Source of the DNA: Ideonella sp. A 288
Lineage (GTDB): Bacteria; Pseudomonadota; Gammaproteobacteria; Burkholderiales; Burkholderiaceae_C
NCBI RefSeq assembly: GCF_002198735.1
Contig: NZ_MWLO01000123.1
Location: 1 to 64,000, forward strand
Direction: 5' to 3'
Length of the DNA stretch: 64,000 bases
The notes beneath the pieces are model-generated. The model made no database searches. It saw nothing but the letters and a program-made list of their open reading frames with translations, and had not been told where the DNA came from. A program made the translations under genes and the position numbers. Positions 49,975 through 60,549 of this stretch are shown here, in pieces; the stretch's first letter is position 1; each line of letters begins with the position of its first letter.

Positions 49975-50010
49975 GCAAACCCCGCCCTCTGCAAAGTGGG
50001 CGGGGTTTGC
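49975..50010 (+). other. Strong hairpin between infB and rbfA
   Basis: A perfect 13-bp stem GCAAACCCCGCCC / GGGCGGGGTTTGC with a 10-nt loop, 20 bp after the infB stop. No T-run follows (GCTTGAGTGG), so complete termination is unlikely. Probably an mRNA-processing or partial-attenuation element adjusting rbfA-truB-typA relative to infB. Confidence 0.65.
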
Positions 50011-50040
50011 GCTTGAGTGGCAACCGAAGGAGCCCATGCC

Positions 50041-50403
50041 ATGCGCCACAAGAAAGCCATCCCGAACCGCAGCTTCCGCATCGCCGACCAGATCCAGCGT
50101 GATCTGGGCGAACTGATCCGCGAGTTGAAGGACCCCCGTGTCGGCATGGTCACGATCAACAGCGTCGATGTGACGGCCGACTATGCCCACGCCAAGGTGT
50201 ACTTCTCGCTGCTGATGGGTGAGCCCAGCGAGTGCGAGGCGGGCCTGAACGAGGCCGCTGGCTTCCTGCGCAACGGCTTGTTCAAGCGCCTGCAGATACA
50301 TACCGTGCCGACACTGCATTTCCACTTCGACCGCACCACCGAGCACGCGGCCGAGTTGAGCGCGTTGATCCGCCAGGCCAACGCAACGCGGGCCAAGGAC
50401 TGA
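50041..50403 (+). CDS. rbfA: Ribosome-binding factor A
   Basis: 120 residues; KH-like fold that matures the 16S 5' end. [40 protein letters not shown] and [14 protein letters not shown] are diagnostic. AAGGAG lies 9 nt upstream of the ATG at 50041; a GTG at 50017 would add eight residues, but the ribosome site favours 50041. truB begins 4 bp after the stop. Confidence 0.95.
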   Translation: MRHKKAIPNRSFRIADQIQRDLGELIRELKDPRVGMVTINSVDVTADYAHAKVYFSLLMGEPSECEAGLNEAAGFLRNGLFKRLQIHTVPTLHFHFDRTTEHAAELSALIRQANATRAKD

Positions 50404-50407
50404 GACC

Positions 50408-51391
50408 GTGAACCGCCCAGTTCGTCCCCGCATCGTGCGGCGCACCGTGCACGGTGTGCTGCTGCTCGACAAGCCGCATGGCTGGACGAGCAACGATGCG
50501 CTGCAGAAGGCCAAGTGGCTGCTGCGGGCCGACAAGGCAGGGCACACCGGCACGCTCGATCCGCTGGCCACCGGCCTGCTGCCGCTGTGCTTCGGCGCGG
50601 CCACCAAGTTCAGCCAGGTGAGCCTGGACGCCGACAAGTCCTATCGCGCCACCCTGGGTTTGGGCCGACGCACCAGCACCGGCGATCTCGAAGGCGAGGT
50701 CGTCGACGAGCGGCCGGTGCAGGTCGATCGCGCGGCCGTCGATGCGGTGTGCGCTCGATTTGCCGGGCCGATCGACCAGTTGCCGCCGATGCACTCCGCG
50801 CTGAAGAAGGACGGCAAGGCCCTCTACGAGTACGCGCGCGCCGGCGTCACCGTCGAGCGCCCGACGCGTCGGGTGACGATCCACGCCATCGACGTGGTCG
50901 ACTGGCAGGGCGACATGCTGGTGATCGACGTGCGCTGCAGCAAGGGCACCTACATCCGCACGCTCGCCGAGGACATCGGCGAGGCGCTGGGTTGCGGTGC
51001 GCACCTGGCCGCGCTGCGGCGCACGGCCAGCGGCCCGCTCGACGTGGCCCGGGCCGTGACGCTGGCCGAGCTCGAGGCGATGGACGAGCCGCGCCGCGAG
51101 GCCCTGCTGCTGCCGCCCGACTGCCTGCTGTCGGAGTGGCCTGCGCTGGCACTGGATGCCGGGGAGGCGGGCCGCTTCCTCTCCGGCCTGCGCCGTCGCG
51201 TCGCCGAGGCCGACCGCGCCGCCGTGCGCGTCTACGGCCCCGAGCCGGGCGCCTTCCTCGGCACAGCCCACATCGCCGGCGGCGAACTGATCGCAGACCG
51301 GCTGCTGAGCCCGCCCGAAGTGCAGGCCCTGCTGATTCCCACGACCGCCATGCCCACCCCCGAGCCCGCGCCAGCCCTGGCGGCCGCCTGA
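50408..51391 (+). CDS. truB: tRNA pseudouridine(55) synthase TruB
   Basis: 327 residues, GTG start. Catalytic Asp in [15 protein letters not shown]; also [40 protein letters not shown] and [20 protein letters not shown]. Makes psi55 in the tRNA T-loop. The C-terminal PUA-like region is present in reduced form. Confidence 0.95.
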   Translation: MNRPVRPRIVRRTVHGVLLLDKPHGWTSNDALQKAKWLLRADKAGHTGTLDPLATGLLPLCFGAATKFSQVSLDADKSYRATLGLGRRTSTGDLEGEVVDERPVQVDRAAVDAVCARFAGPIDQLPPMHSALKKDGKALYEYARAGVTVERPTRRVTIHAIDVVDWQGDMLVIDVRCSKGTYIRTLAEDIGEALGCGAHLAALRRTASGPLDVARAVTLAELEAMDEPRREALLLPPDCLLSEWPALALDAGEAGRFLSGLRRRVAEADRAAVRVYGPEPGAFLGTAHIAGGELIADRLLSPPEVQALLIPTTAMPTPEPAPALAAA

Positions 51392-51409
51392 TTTTTCACG
51401 AGACCCACC

Positions 51410-53227
<1,818 letters not shown>

Positions 53228-53241
53228 CACCGCGGCGTCCC

Positions 53242-54156
53242 ATGCGTCTGTCGCACTCGCAGGCCGTGCTGCTGATGGTGGCGATCACGGCGATGTGGAG
53301 CATCGCCGGTGTCGTCACACGCCACCTCGAGGCGGCGCGCAGTTTCGAGGTCACCTTCTGGCGCAGCCTGTTCAACGCACTCGCGCTCTGCGTGGCGCTC
53401 GCCTTGATGCGCGGCCCCACCTTCTGGCGAGGGCTGGTGCGCGGTGGCTGGCCACTCTGGGCTTCCGGGTTGTGCTGGGCGGTGATGTACACCAACTTCA
53501 TGGTGGCCATCACGCTGACCACCGTGGCCACGGTGCTGATCACGATGTCGATCGCGCCGCTGGTGACGGCCCTGTTTGCGCGGCTCTTCCTGCGCCACCT
53601 CCTGCCGGCGCGCACCTGGCTGGCCATCGGCGTGGCCGGCTGCGGCATCGCGTGGATGTTCGGGCAGCAGGCGCTGGCCGGCGGTGGCTCGCTCACCGGC
53701 ACGCTGGTGGCGCTGGGCGTGCCGATCGCCGGTGCGGCCAACTGGACGCTGCTGCAGTACCTGCACCAGCGACACGCCCGCGACCCGTCGATCGACGCGC
53801 CCGACATGCTCCCCGCCGTGCTGCTGGGTGCCCTGGGCTCGGCCGCAGTGACGCTGCCGCTGGCCGTGCCGTTCTCGGCGTCAGGCCACGACCTGGGCCT
53901 GCTCGCGCTGCTGGGGGTGGTGCAGTTGGCGATTCCCTGCCTGCTGGTGATCCAGGTGGCCAAGGTGCTGCCGGCGCCGGAGGTGTCGCTGCTCGGCATG
54001 CTGGAGGTGATCTTCGGCGTGCTGCTGGCCTGGGTGGGCGCCGGCGAGGCGCCCGGTCCGACCGTGCTGATCGGCGGTGCCCTGGTGATCGGTGCCTTGC
54101 TGGCCAACGAAGGTGTCGCGCTGCGAGAACGGCAGCGCGCGCTGGCCGCGGGGTAG
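53242..54156 (+). CDS. EamA/DMT-family transporter
   Basis: 304 residues, ten hydrophobic segments in the EamA repeat pattern. Two repeats begin [20 protein letters not shown] and [20 protein letters not shown]. Ends [19 protein letters not shown], typical of drug/metabolite exporters. Substrate unknown. Starts 14 bp after typA, so it can be read as the last gene of the operon. Confidence 0.88.
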   Translation: MRLSHSQAVLLMVAITAMWSIAGVVTRHLEAARSFEVTFWRSLFNALALCVALALMRGPTFWRGLVRGGWPLWASGLCWAVMYTNFMVAITLTTVATVLITMSIAPLVTALFARLFLRHLLPARTWLAIGVAGCGIAWMFGQQALAGGGSLTGTLVALGVPIAGAANWTLLQYLHQRHARDPSIDAPDMLPAVLLGALGSAAVTLPLAVPFSASGHDLGLLALLGVVQLAIPCLLVIQVAKVLPAPEVSLLGMLEVIFGVLLAWVGAGEAPGPTVLIGGALVIGALLANEGVALRERQRALAAG

Positions 54157-54202
54157 GGACAGCCCGCTGCGACTCTGCCGCGGCAACGCATAGCATGCAG
54201 GC

Positions 54203-55864
54203 ATGAAGCAGCTTTCCGGACTCGACGCCACCTTCCTGTTCCTCGAGACCCCCGAGATGCCGATGCATGTCGGCGCGCTGAACATCTACGAACTGCCGGC
54301 GGGCCACAAGGGCAAGTTCATCACCCAGTTGCGAAAGCACATGGCCGAGCGCATGCCGCTGATGCCGGTGCTGCGTCGTCGGGTGTGGTGGATGCCGCTG
54401 AACCTGGCCAACCCGGCCTGGGTGGATGCCGAGCCAGACCTCCGCCACCACATCGTCGAGCACAAGCTGCCGCCGTCGGCCAAGGTGGGCGACGGCATGG
54501 CCGAACTGGAGGCGGCGGTCAGCGAACTGCACGCGCAGCGGCTGGACCGCGCCCGGCCGCTGTGGAAGTTCCATGTGCTCGAAGGGCTGGCGCCCACGGC
54601 GGATGGCCGCAAGCGCGTCGCGCTGTACTCACAGTTCCACCATGCGGCGGTCGACGGCCAGGCGGCCGTGGCGCTGGCCCGCGTGATCCTCGACCTCAGC
54701 CCCGAGGGTCGTGCCCTCGACATCAAGCCCAGCAAGCGGCCGCGCACGCTGAGCCTGAGCCTGTCGCAGATGCTGCGCGGGGCGCTGGCCAGCGAGGTGT
54801 CGCAGGTCGTGGGCATCGTCAAGCAGTTGCCGTCCACTGTCGGCACCTTGTCCGACGCCGCAGGGTCGGCCCTGCGCCGCAGCGGCCTGCTGGCCAAGGC
54901 CACCGGCAAGTCGAAGGCCGGGCCCAGTGTCAGCAACCTCACGCTGGCGCCGCGCACGGTGTTCAACCAGTCGATCGGCGCGGGCCGTGCCTTTGCCGGC
55001 GTCAGTTTGCCGCTGGGCGAGATCAAGGCGCTGGGCAAGCAGCACCAGGCCACCATCAACGACGTCGTGCTGCTGGTGTGCAGCACCGCGCTGCGCCGCT
55101 ACCTGCAGCAGCACAAGGCGCTGCCGCGCAAGTCGCTGGTGGCGGCGGTGCCGATCTCGCTGCGCGAGAAGGGTGACACCACGTCCGACAACCAGGCCTC
55201 GATGACCCTGGTCAGCCTGGGCACGAACATCGCCGACCTGGGCAAGCGACTGGCCCATGTGAAGGCGGCCACGGCCGCGATGAAGTCGACGGTGGGCGAC
55301 CTGCGCAGCATCCTGCCGACCGACTTTCCGTCGATCGGCGTGCCCTGGCTGATGGAGGCGGTGACGGCTCTGTACGGCAAGGCCAAGGTGGCCGACCGCA
55401 TCCCGCAGGTGGCCAACGTGGTGATCAGCAACGTGCCGGGGCCGCCGGTCCCGCTGTTCCTGGCCGGCGCCCGGATGGCCTGCAACTACCCCACCTCGAT
55501 CGTGGTGCACGGCATCGCCCTGAACATCACGGTCGAAAGCTACGACCAGCAGATGGACTTCGGCCTCGTCGCCGATGCGCACGCCATGCCCGACGTGCGG
55601 GCCCTGGCCAAGGCCATCGAGATCGCCTTCGACGACCTGCGCCTGCTGTCCGGTGAGGCTCCGCCGGACGAGACTGCGGCGTCCCTGGCGGCTGGGGTCA
55701 TCGGTGCTGCGCAGCGAAAGGTCAAGGCCACCGTGGCCGGCGCGGTGCAGCGGGCGGCCCGCACCGCGGTGGACACGGCGGTCGGCCAGGCCGTCGGTGC
55801 CGTGGCGCGCGCCACCGGCCGTTCGAAGGTGACCGCTCCAATCCAGCGCAGGCGCACCCGATAA
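54203..55864 (+). CDS. Wax ester synthase/diacylglycerol acyltransferase (WS/DGAT)
   Basis: 553 residues. It makes wax esters or triacylglycerol from acyl-CoA. Active site HHAAVDG at residues 146-152 (HHxxxDG). Other signatures are LSGLDATFLFLETPEMPMHV and NVVISNVPGPPVPLFLAGA. The last ~55 residues form an Ala-rich amphipathic basic tail (AGAVQRAARTAVDTAVGQAV), unusual for the family and perhaps a lipid-droplet or membrane anchor. An alpha/beta hydrolase follows within 40 bp on the same strand. Confidence 0.88.
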   Translation: MKQLSGLDATFLFLETPEMPMHVGALNIYELPAGHKGKFITQLRKHMAERMPLMPVLRRRVWWMPLNLANPAWVDAEPDLRHHIVEHKLPPSAKVGDGMAELEAAVSELHAQRLDRARPLWKFHVLEGLAPTADGRKRVALYSQFHHAAVDGQAAVALARVILDLSPEGRALDIKPSKRPRTLSLSLSQMLRGALASEVSQVVGIVKQLPSTVGTLSDAAGSALRRSGLLAKATGKSKAGPSVSNLTLAPRTVFNQSIGAGRAFAGVSLPLGEIKALGKQHQATINDVVLLVCSTALRRYLQQHKALPRKSLVAAVPISLREKGDTTSDNQASMTLVSLGTNIADLGKRLAHVKAATAAMKSTVGDLRSILPTDFPSIGVPWLMEAVTALYGKAKVADRIPQVANVVISNVPGPPVPLFLAGARMACNYPTSIVVHGIALNITVESYDQQMDFGLVADAHAMPDVRALAKAIEIAFDDLRLLSGEAPPDETAASLAAGVIGAAQRKVKATVAGAVQRAARTAVDTAVGQAVGAVARATGRSKVTAPIQRRRTR

Positions 55865-55903
55865 CATGGTCGCCATGCCCGCCGTCGGCGGGTTCGGACG
55901 ACC

Positions 55904-56800
55904 ATGAAACTGCACGCCAACGGCCTCGGCATCGAGGTGGACGACCAGGGTCCGCGCGACGGCGAGCCGCTGCTGCTGATCATGGGCCTGGGCATGCAGC
56001 TGCTGGGCTGGCCCCAGGAACTGGTCGACGAACTGGTCGCACGCGGGTTTCGCGTCATCCGCATGGACAACCGCGACATCGGCCTGAGCGACGGCCTCGA
56101 TCACCTCGGCGTGCCCAGCGTGGCCATGGCCGGCTTCCGCTACGCGCTGCGCCTGAAGGTGCGCTCGCCTTACCCGCTGCAGGCCATGGCCGACGATGCG
56201 CTGGGCGTGCTCGACGCCCTGGGCATTGCCCGCGCGCACGTGTGCGGTGCGTCGATGGGCGGCATGATCGCCCAGCACCTGGCGGCAAGGCATCCGCAGC
56301 GGGTGAAGAGCCTGACCCTGGTGATGTCGACCTCGGGCCACCGCGGGCTGCCGCAGCCCAGTGCGGCCGTGCGACGGGCGCTGATCAGCCGCCCGAAGGG
56401 ACAGGACGTGGCCTCGATCGTCACCCACCTCGAGCGTTTGTTGAAGGTGATCGGCAGCCCCGGCTACCCGCCCGATCCGTCGCGGCAGCGCGCACGGCTC
56501 GAGGCCATGGTGCGTCGGGCCTGGCGTCCAAAGGGCACCGCCCGGCAGTTGCTGGCCGTGGTGGCCGATGGGGACCGCAGCCCCCTGCTGCGACTGATCA
56601 CGGCGCCCACGCGGGTGGTGCATGGCCAGGCCGATCCGCTGATCCCGGTGGCCTCGGCGCACGACCTGGTGGCCAGGATTCCGAAGGCCGTGGCGGACAT
56701 CATCCCGGGAATGGGGCATGACCTGCCCTTGCCGCTGATGCCGCGGCTGGCCGCCGCCATCGCGGAGAACGCGGCCCGCGCCGCGCCAGCCGTCGGCTGA
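55904..56800 (+). CDS. Alpha/beta-fold hydrolase
   Basis: 298 residues. Nucleophile Ser117 in CGASMGGM, oxyanion region IMGLGMQLLGWPQ, Asp in VVHGQADPLIP and catalytic His in PGMGHDLP. Similar to the lipase/esterase group often near WS/DGAT genes. It lies 39 bp after the acyltransferase and may hydrolyse its products. Precise substrate unknown. Confidence 0.82.
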   Translation: MKLHANGLGIEVDDQGPRDGEPLLLIMGLGMQLLGWPQELVDELVARGFRVIRMDNRDIGLSDGLDHLGVPSVAMAGFRYALRLKVRSPYPLQAMADDALGVLDALGIARAHVCGASMGGMIAQHLAARHPQRVKSLTLVMSTSGHRGLPQPSAAVRRALISRPKGQDVASIVTHLERLLKVIGSPGYPPDPSRQRARLEAMVRRAWRPKGTARQLLAVVADGDRSPLLRLITAPTRVVHGQADPLIPVASAHDLVARIPKAVADIIPGMGHDLPLPLMPRLAAAIAENAARAAPAVG

Positions 56801-56836
56801 CCGCCACCTGGCGCGCCGTTGCGCCGCGCCGGTGGC

Positions 56837-57643
56837 TCAGCCGCCCGGGATGGGCTTGCGCGCCCTGGCTGGAGCAGTGCGACGCGGTGATCGCGTCGTC
56901 GGGGCGGCCGTGTCGCTTGCGGCCTCGCCTTGCGCTCCAGTGGCCTCCAGCACGTGCGGCTCGCCCTTCTCGAACCAATGCGTGATGCGATGGCCATCCC
57001 AGTGCAGGCTCACGTGCCCGGCGGGCCGGGCATTGGCCAGCGCGCGCGGCACGAACACCGCCACGCATTCGCCAGTGCGGTGGCGCACGCTGTCGTAGGC
57101 GAGGGCGGCGCTGCCGGCGTCCCGCATCGCCTGCGCCAGCGCTTGGCCGGCGCCATAGCGATCAGGGTGGTAGACCTCCGCGAAGTCCGCCGCACGCCCG
57201 CGCAGATCGTGTGCGGCCACCTGCAGGTCGGCCTGGATCCATCGCAGGTCGACGTCGATTTCGGGTTCAGCGGTGCGGGCCAGGAAGATGGCGCGATGGT
57301 GGCTGACCTCCGCGATCGCGGTCTCCAGTGCGCGAGCGGCGTAGTACACGCCACGGCTGCCGTCGCTGAAGCGCGAGCCTTCGGGGTTGAGGTGGGTGAA
57401 CGCCGCCATCACCAGCGTGGCCCCGGGGCCGGTCACCCGCTCGGCGGGTGGCACCAGCGACAGCGCACCCAGTTCCTGGCGAATGCGCGGGTTGGTGAGC
57501 GCCTCGATGGCGAAGACGACGTCGAGGTCTTCGGGGCGGGCGATGTCGTCGTACAGGCCGACCGTGGGAAAGCGGCTGGCAATCAGCCGGTGGCAGGGCG
57601 TCCAGGACAGGTCGACGACCGGGATGGCGTCCAGACCCGTCAT
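56837..57643 (-). CDS. RES-domain toxin
   Basis: 268 residues with the RES fold (NAD+-degrading toxins such as MbcT/ParT). Conserved residues are in RFSDGSRGVYYAARALETAIAEV: Arg, the Tyr-Tyr, and the Glu. A basic, Pro-rich C-terminal tail (SPRRTAPARARKP) follows the fold. The ATG overlaps the stop of the antitoxin gene (ATGA), so the antitoxin is made first. Start at 57643 was chosen from the overlap. Confidence 0.85.
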   Translation of the reverse strand: MTGLDAIPVVDLSWTPCHRLIASRFPTVGLYDDIARPEDLDVVFAIEALTNPRIRQELGALSLVPPAERVTGPGATLVMAAFTHLNPEGSRFSDGSRGVYYAARALETAIAEVSHHRAIFLARTAEPEIDVDLRWIQADLQVAAHDLRGRAADFAEVYHPDRYGAGQALAQAMRDAGSAALAYDSVRHRTGECVAVFVPRALANARPAGHVSLHWDGHRITHWFEKGEPHVLEATGAQGEAASDTAAPTTRSPRRTAPARARKPIPGG

Positions 57644-58050
57644 GCCTTGCCGCCGCGCTGGGCATCGAGGTACTGGCGCACGACGTAAAGGTCGACCACC
57701 TGCCCCGCAAGCATGCGGTCGAGCGCCGACTGCCCACCCAGGAAGGGTGCGCTGTTGGGCTTGCGCACCCAGGCATCGGCACGCTCGGGCACCGGGAACA
57801 GCACGTGCAGCGCGGCATAGATGCCGAAGAGATAGGACAGGCGCTCCAGCACATGCCGGTCGAGCGGGCTGAATCGGCCTTGCCGCCACTGGTACAGCGT
57901 GGTGCGCCCGACCCCCAACAGGGTGTGCTGCTCGGCCGCGGTGAGCTGCCAGGCCTCCGCAAGGCGCCAGAAGGTGCGCAAGGCTGCCTCTGCGGCGGCG
58001 GCGGACTGCAGATCGACGGAAGGACCGGCCGGTTGGGGAAGGGCGCTCAT
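57640..58050 (-). CDS. Xre/MbcA/ParS-type antitoxin (DUF2384)
   Basis: 136 residues. An N-terminal helix-turn-helix (EAWQLTAAEQHTLLGVGRTT, LYQWRQGRF), then a C-terminal RES-binding segment in DUF2384 (RADAWVRKPNSAPFLGGQSA, MLAGQVVDLYVVRQYLDAQR). It neutralises the RES toxin and may repress the operon. TGGAG is 8 nt upstream of the ATG. Confidence 0.88.
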   Translation of the reverse strand: MSALPQPAGPSVDLQSAAAAEAALRTFWRLAEAWQLTAAEQHTLLGVGRTTLYQWRQGRFSPLDRHVLERLSYLFGIYAALHVLFPVPERADAWVRKPNSAPFLGGQSALDRMLAGQVVDLYVVRQYLDAQRGGKA

Positions 58051-58090
58051 GGGTGGCTCCAGTGCACACCCGCGATCGTACGCTTTTGAA

Positions 58091-58116
58091 CAGAAACTTG
58101 CCTGGTGTTCAGAAAC
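58091..58116 (-). promoter_or_regulatory. Candidate antitoxin operator (direct repeats)
   Basis: The heptamer CAGAAAC occurs at 58091-58097 and 58110-58116, spaced by 19 bp (about two helical turns), 40-65 bp upstream of the antitoxin start. The direct repeats are the clear observation; operator function is inferred. Confidence 0.3.
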
Positions 58117-58275
58117 GAATATGGTTTATGAATGCGTGGAGGGAGCCCGGGCCCCTGCGATCCATCCGGCGCCCGCTCGCCGGATGCCCCGTGTTGGTGG
58201 TTTCGAAAGCTTGCAGATCGTGGTTTCGATGCCCATGGCACGAACTGCATGGGGCTGGCCGTGCTGTTCCCCACA

Positions 58276-58302
58276 TTGAAAGATAAGGGTTTGCCCTAAT
58301 AT
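58276..58302 (+). promoter_or_regulatory. Candidate promoter of the DUF3563-like gene
   Basis: TTGAAA, 15-bp spacer, TAATAT. An inverted repeat AGGG-TTTG-CCCT lies in the spacer and a larger ATAAGG/CCTTAT pair spans 58283-58313, so a repressor site is possible. The spacer is shorter than optimal. Confidence 0.35.
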
Positions 58303-58333
58303 GGTGTCCTTATCCCATCTCAAGTGACTGACC

Positions 58334-58516
58334 ATGTCCAACCTGACAGAGCTCATCCAAGCTCTCCTCCCGCACCTTGCGACAGAAGCCGAGGCTGACG
58401 AGGCCTATCTCAACCAATCGGTCGATCTGAACGACCTCGAGCGCCGCATGCACGAGATCGACGTGCGAGGCCGCGCCGACACCACGGGCCTGGTGCAAGG
58501 CCTGTTCCTTCCGTGA
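58334..58516 (+). CDS. DUF3563-like small protein
   Basis: 60 residues. The central DLERRMHEIDVRG matches the DUF3563 core (DLERRxREID), and the N-terminal helix is typical. Function unknown. Its TGA shares a base with the next ATG (TGATG), so translation is coupled. Confidence 0.6.
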   Translation: MSNLTELIQALLPHLATEAEADEAYLNQSVDLNDLERRMHEIDVRGRADTTGLVQGLFLP

Positions 58517-58776
58517 TGCAGGCGCGCAAGCACATCGTCGCCGCCAGGCCAGACCCGGTCGCCGGCCTGTCCAGGGGCTGGACGATGCCGTTGGAAGGCG
58601 CTCGGCGGGCCGCCATCGGGCTGCTGACGCTGCCTTTCGACACCGCCCGAGTCCGATACGGCGCGGCCGTCGAACTGGGCCTGGTGCATCGCTCGATGTT
58701 GGCTGGCGCGGCCTTCGAGCGTGACCTCGCCGCCTGGGAGCACTTCACCTTGGGCGCCTGGGCTCGCAGGGTCTGA
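58516..58776 (+). CDS. Hypothetical protein coupled to the DUF3563-like gene
   Basis: 86 residues. A basic N-terminus, then TLPFDTARVRYGAAVELGLV and AAFERDLAAWEHFTLGAWAR. No signal peptide and no family recognised. The stop/start overlap with the preceding gene is the main evidence that it is real. Confidence 0.5.
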   Translation: MQARKHIVAARPDPVAGLSRGWTMPLEGARRAAIGLLTLPFDTARVRYGAAVELGLVHRSMLAGAAFERDLAAWEHFTLGAWARRV

Positions 58777-58895
58777 TCTGTCTGCCTGCGTTCGGCGTGC
58801 ACAACGCCGTATTGAACTTGGCAGCGGTTCAGGCGCATCGACGCAGGCCGACGTTCGGCAGGTCATACTGCCCCTTTTTCTCGCAGGATGGGGCA

Positions 58896-59117
58896 ATGGC
58901 GGACAGCCGGATCATTCGACACAAGGAATACGACCTGCACTGCAGCGCCAGGGCGGTCGACGGGGGCCTGTATGCACCGGTGCTGGTGGCGGTGAAGGCG
59001 ACTTGGCCCACCCGACCCCGGACGATCGAGGTGCCGCGCGGGCACCATCAGGACGAGGCCTCCGCCATCGAGGCGGCCCGCACCCTCGGCATCGAGTGGG
59101 TGTCGAACTACGGCTAG
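58896..59117 (+). CDS. Small conserved hypothetical protein
   Basis: 73 residues starting MADSRIIRHKEYDLHCSARA, with AGGATGGGG upstream. EIPRG-like segment TIEVPRGHHQDEASAIEAAR. Probably cytosolic. Function unknown. Confidence 0.5.
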   Translation: MADSRIIRHKEYDLHCSARAVDGGLYAPVLVAVKATWPTRPRTIEVPRGHHQDEASAIEAARTLGIEWVSNYG

Positions 59118-59162
59118 CGGCCAACCGGCTGGAGGATGCCCCGACTGACGCGCCCGCAGCCG

Positions 59163-59912
59163 TCAGGCGCCCTTGCGGCGGGTCGGTTTGCGCTTCTTCT
59201 CGACGACGCCGCGCGGGGCGACGGCGGGCGCCGGTGCGACGCTGCCACTCGCGTGGTCCAGCCACAGCAAGGCGTCGACATGCGAGACAAAACGCTGCAG
59301 GTAGGCCGGCGACAGGCCTCGCAGGCAGCCGAGCGATCTCGACACGAGCCGGTGTGAGTTGAGCGGGCCCGCGTTCTGAGGCACCGTGGCCAGCGATTGG
59401 CTCAACTGGTGGTCGACGCTGAGCGTCGACCAGACGCGCCTGAAGTAACGCAGCGTCGCCTCCTCGACCCTCGCGCCGGCAGCCGGCGTCCCAGCACCAG
59501 GCGACCCCTTCATGCCGTTCTCCGGCGAGTGCCGAGCGATGTGGTCGACCAGTTCGGCCAACGGGCCGCGGTGGCCCCGGGAAGGCGCTTCAGTGGCCAG
59601 CCTGCGACGCGGACCGCCCGCAGCGCCCATGGCAGTGCCGCGCTGGTGCTCGGGAAGGCTTCCAGCCGAGCAGTCCACCCGGTCGAGCTGTTCGACGCAC
59701 TCCGCCAGCGCCTTGGAGAGCTTGGTCTCCAGGACGCGTCTGACCTCGCCATCGCAGGCCGTTGTCCTTCGAGCCAGCACCTCGATGAACCGGAATCGGA
59801 CCGGATCGGCCCGGTCAGCGCCGCGCGCGCGCAGCGCATCGACCCGGGCGCCCAACTCGCCAGGGTGGCCTGCCACTGGTGCCCCCGCGCTGGCGGGCGC
59901 AGCCTCACTCAC
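59163..59912 (-). CDS. DUF2894 family protein (operon gene 4)
   Basis: 249 residues from GTG at 59912. The conserved DUF2894 C-terminal half is clear: LRYFRRVWSTLSVDHQLSQS, VPQNAGPLNSHRLVSRSLGC and YLQRFVSHVDALLWLDHASG. The N-terminal half has regularly spaced basic residues; the C-terminus ends with a lysine-rich tail (KKRKPTRRKG). It is soluble and uncharacterised. Its start overlaps the end of the OmpA-like gene by 8 bp, so it is translated with the motor-like operon. Confidence 0.82.
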   Translation of the reverse strand: MSEAAPASAGAPVAGHPGELGARVDALRARGADRADPVRFRFIEVLARRTTACDGEVRRVLETKLSKALAECVEQLDRVDCSAGSLPEHQRGTAMGAAGGPRRRLATEAPSRGHRGPLAELVDHIARHSPENGMKGSPGAGTPAAGARVEEATLRYFRRVWSTLSVDHQLSQSLATVPQNAGPLNSHRLVSRSLGCLRGLSPAYLQRFVSHVDALLWLDHASGSVAPAPAVAPRGVVEKKRKPTRRKGA

Positions 59913-60549
59913 GGCGTGTGGCCGAGGCACTGCGTGACTTCGGCACCGGGGCCATCTCCACGCGCCGGTTCCGCGACCGGCCCTCGGCCTCGGTGTTCGA
60001 GGCCACCGGCTGCTCGGGCCCGAAGGCTGCGGCAAAGACCGACGACGACGGCAGCCCTTCGTCGACGAGCGCGCGGGTCACCGTCAGGGCCCGCTGGGCC
60101 GACAGCTCCAGGTTGTCGGCGAAGCGCCGGTTGGTCTCGCGCACCGGTCGGTCGTCGGTGAAGCCGCTGACCATCAGCAGTTCGTCGCGGGCACCGAGAT
60201 AGCCGGTCAATGGCGCGGCCAGGCTCTTCAGCAGATGCCGGCCCTCGGGCTGCAACTGGTCGGAGTTCAGCGAGAACAGCACGCTGCCGCTGATGCCGAT
60301 GCGCCCGTTGTCCAGGGTCACCCGGCCCGAGGCCAGCGGCACCGCCAGGGCCTTCTCGAGGGCCAGGCGGCGCTGCTCTTCGGACTGGCGCCGCTTGACC
60401 TCTGTTTCGAGGTTCGTCACCAGTTCCAGCTGCACGCCGAGCACGCACACCAGCATCAGCACGAAGGCGCCGAGCAGGCCCGACATCAGGTCGCCGAAGA
60501 CGGCCCACACCGGCGCCGTCTGCTCCATGCCGGCGTCGAGGTCCTCCAT
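59905..60549 (-). CDS. MotB/OmpA-domain stator-like protein (operon gene 3)
   Basis: 214 residues. A single membrane span at ~20-40 (GDLMSGLLGAFVLMLVCVLG) begins with Asp20 (VFGDLM), in the position of the MotB proton-binding Asp32. An OmpA/MotB peptidoglycan-binding domain follows (~85-200: VLFSLNSDQLQPEG, VSGFTDDRPV, NLELSAQRALTV). Its stop overlaps the DUF2894 start, and its start shares one base with the stop of the DUF802 gene (TGATG). It is the natural partner of the MotA/ExbB-like protein next to it. Confidence 0.88.
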   Translation of the reverse strand: MEDLDAGMEQTAPVWAVFGDLMSGLLGAFVLMLVCVLGVQLELVTNLETEVKRRQSEEQRRLALEKALAVPLASGRVTLDNGRIGISGSVLFSLNSDQLQPEGRHLLKSLAAPLTGYLGARDELLMVSGFTDDRPVRETNRRFADNLELSAQRALTVTRALVDEGLPSSSVFAAAFGPEQPVASNTEAEGRSRNRRVEMAPVPKSRSASATRRE

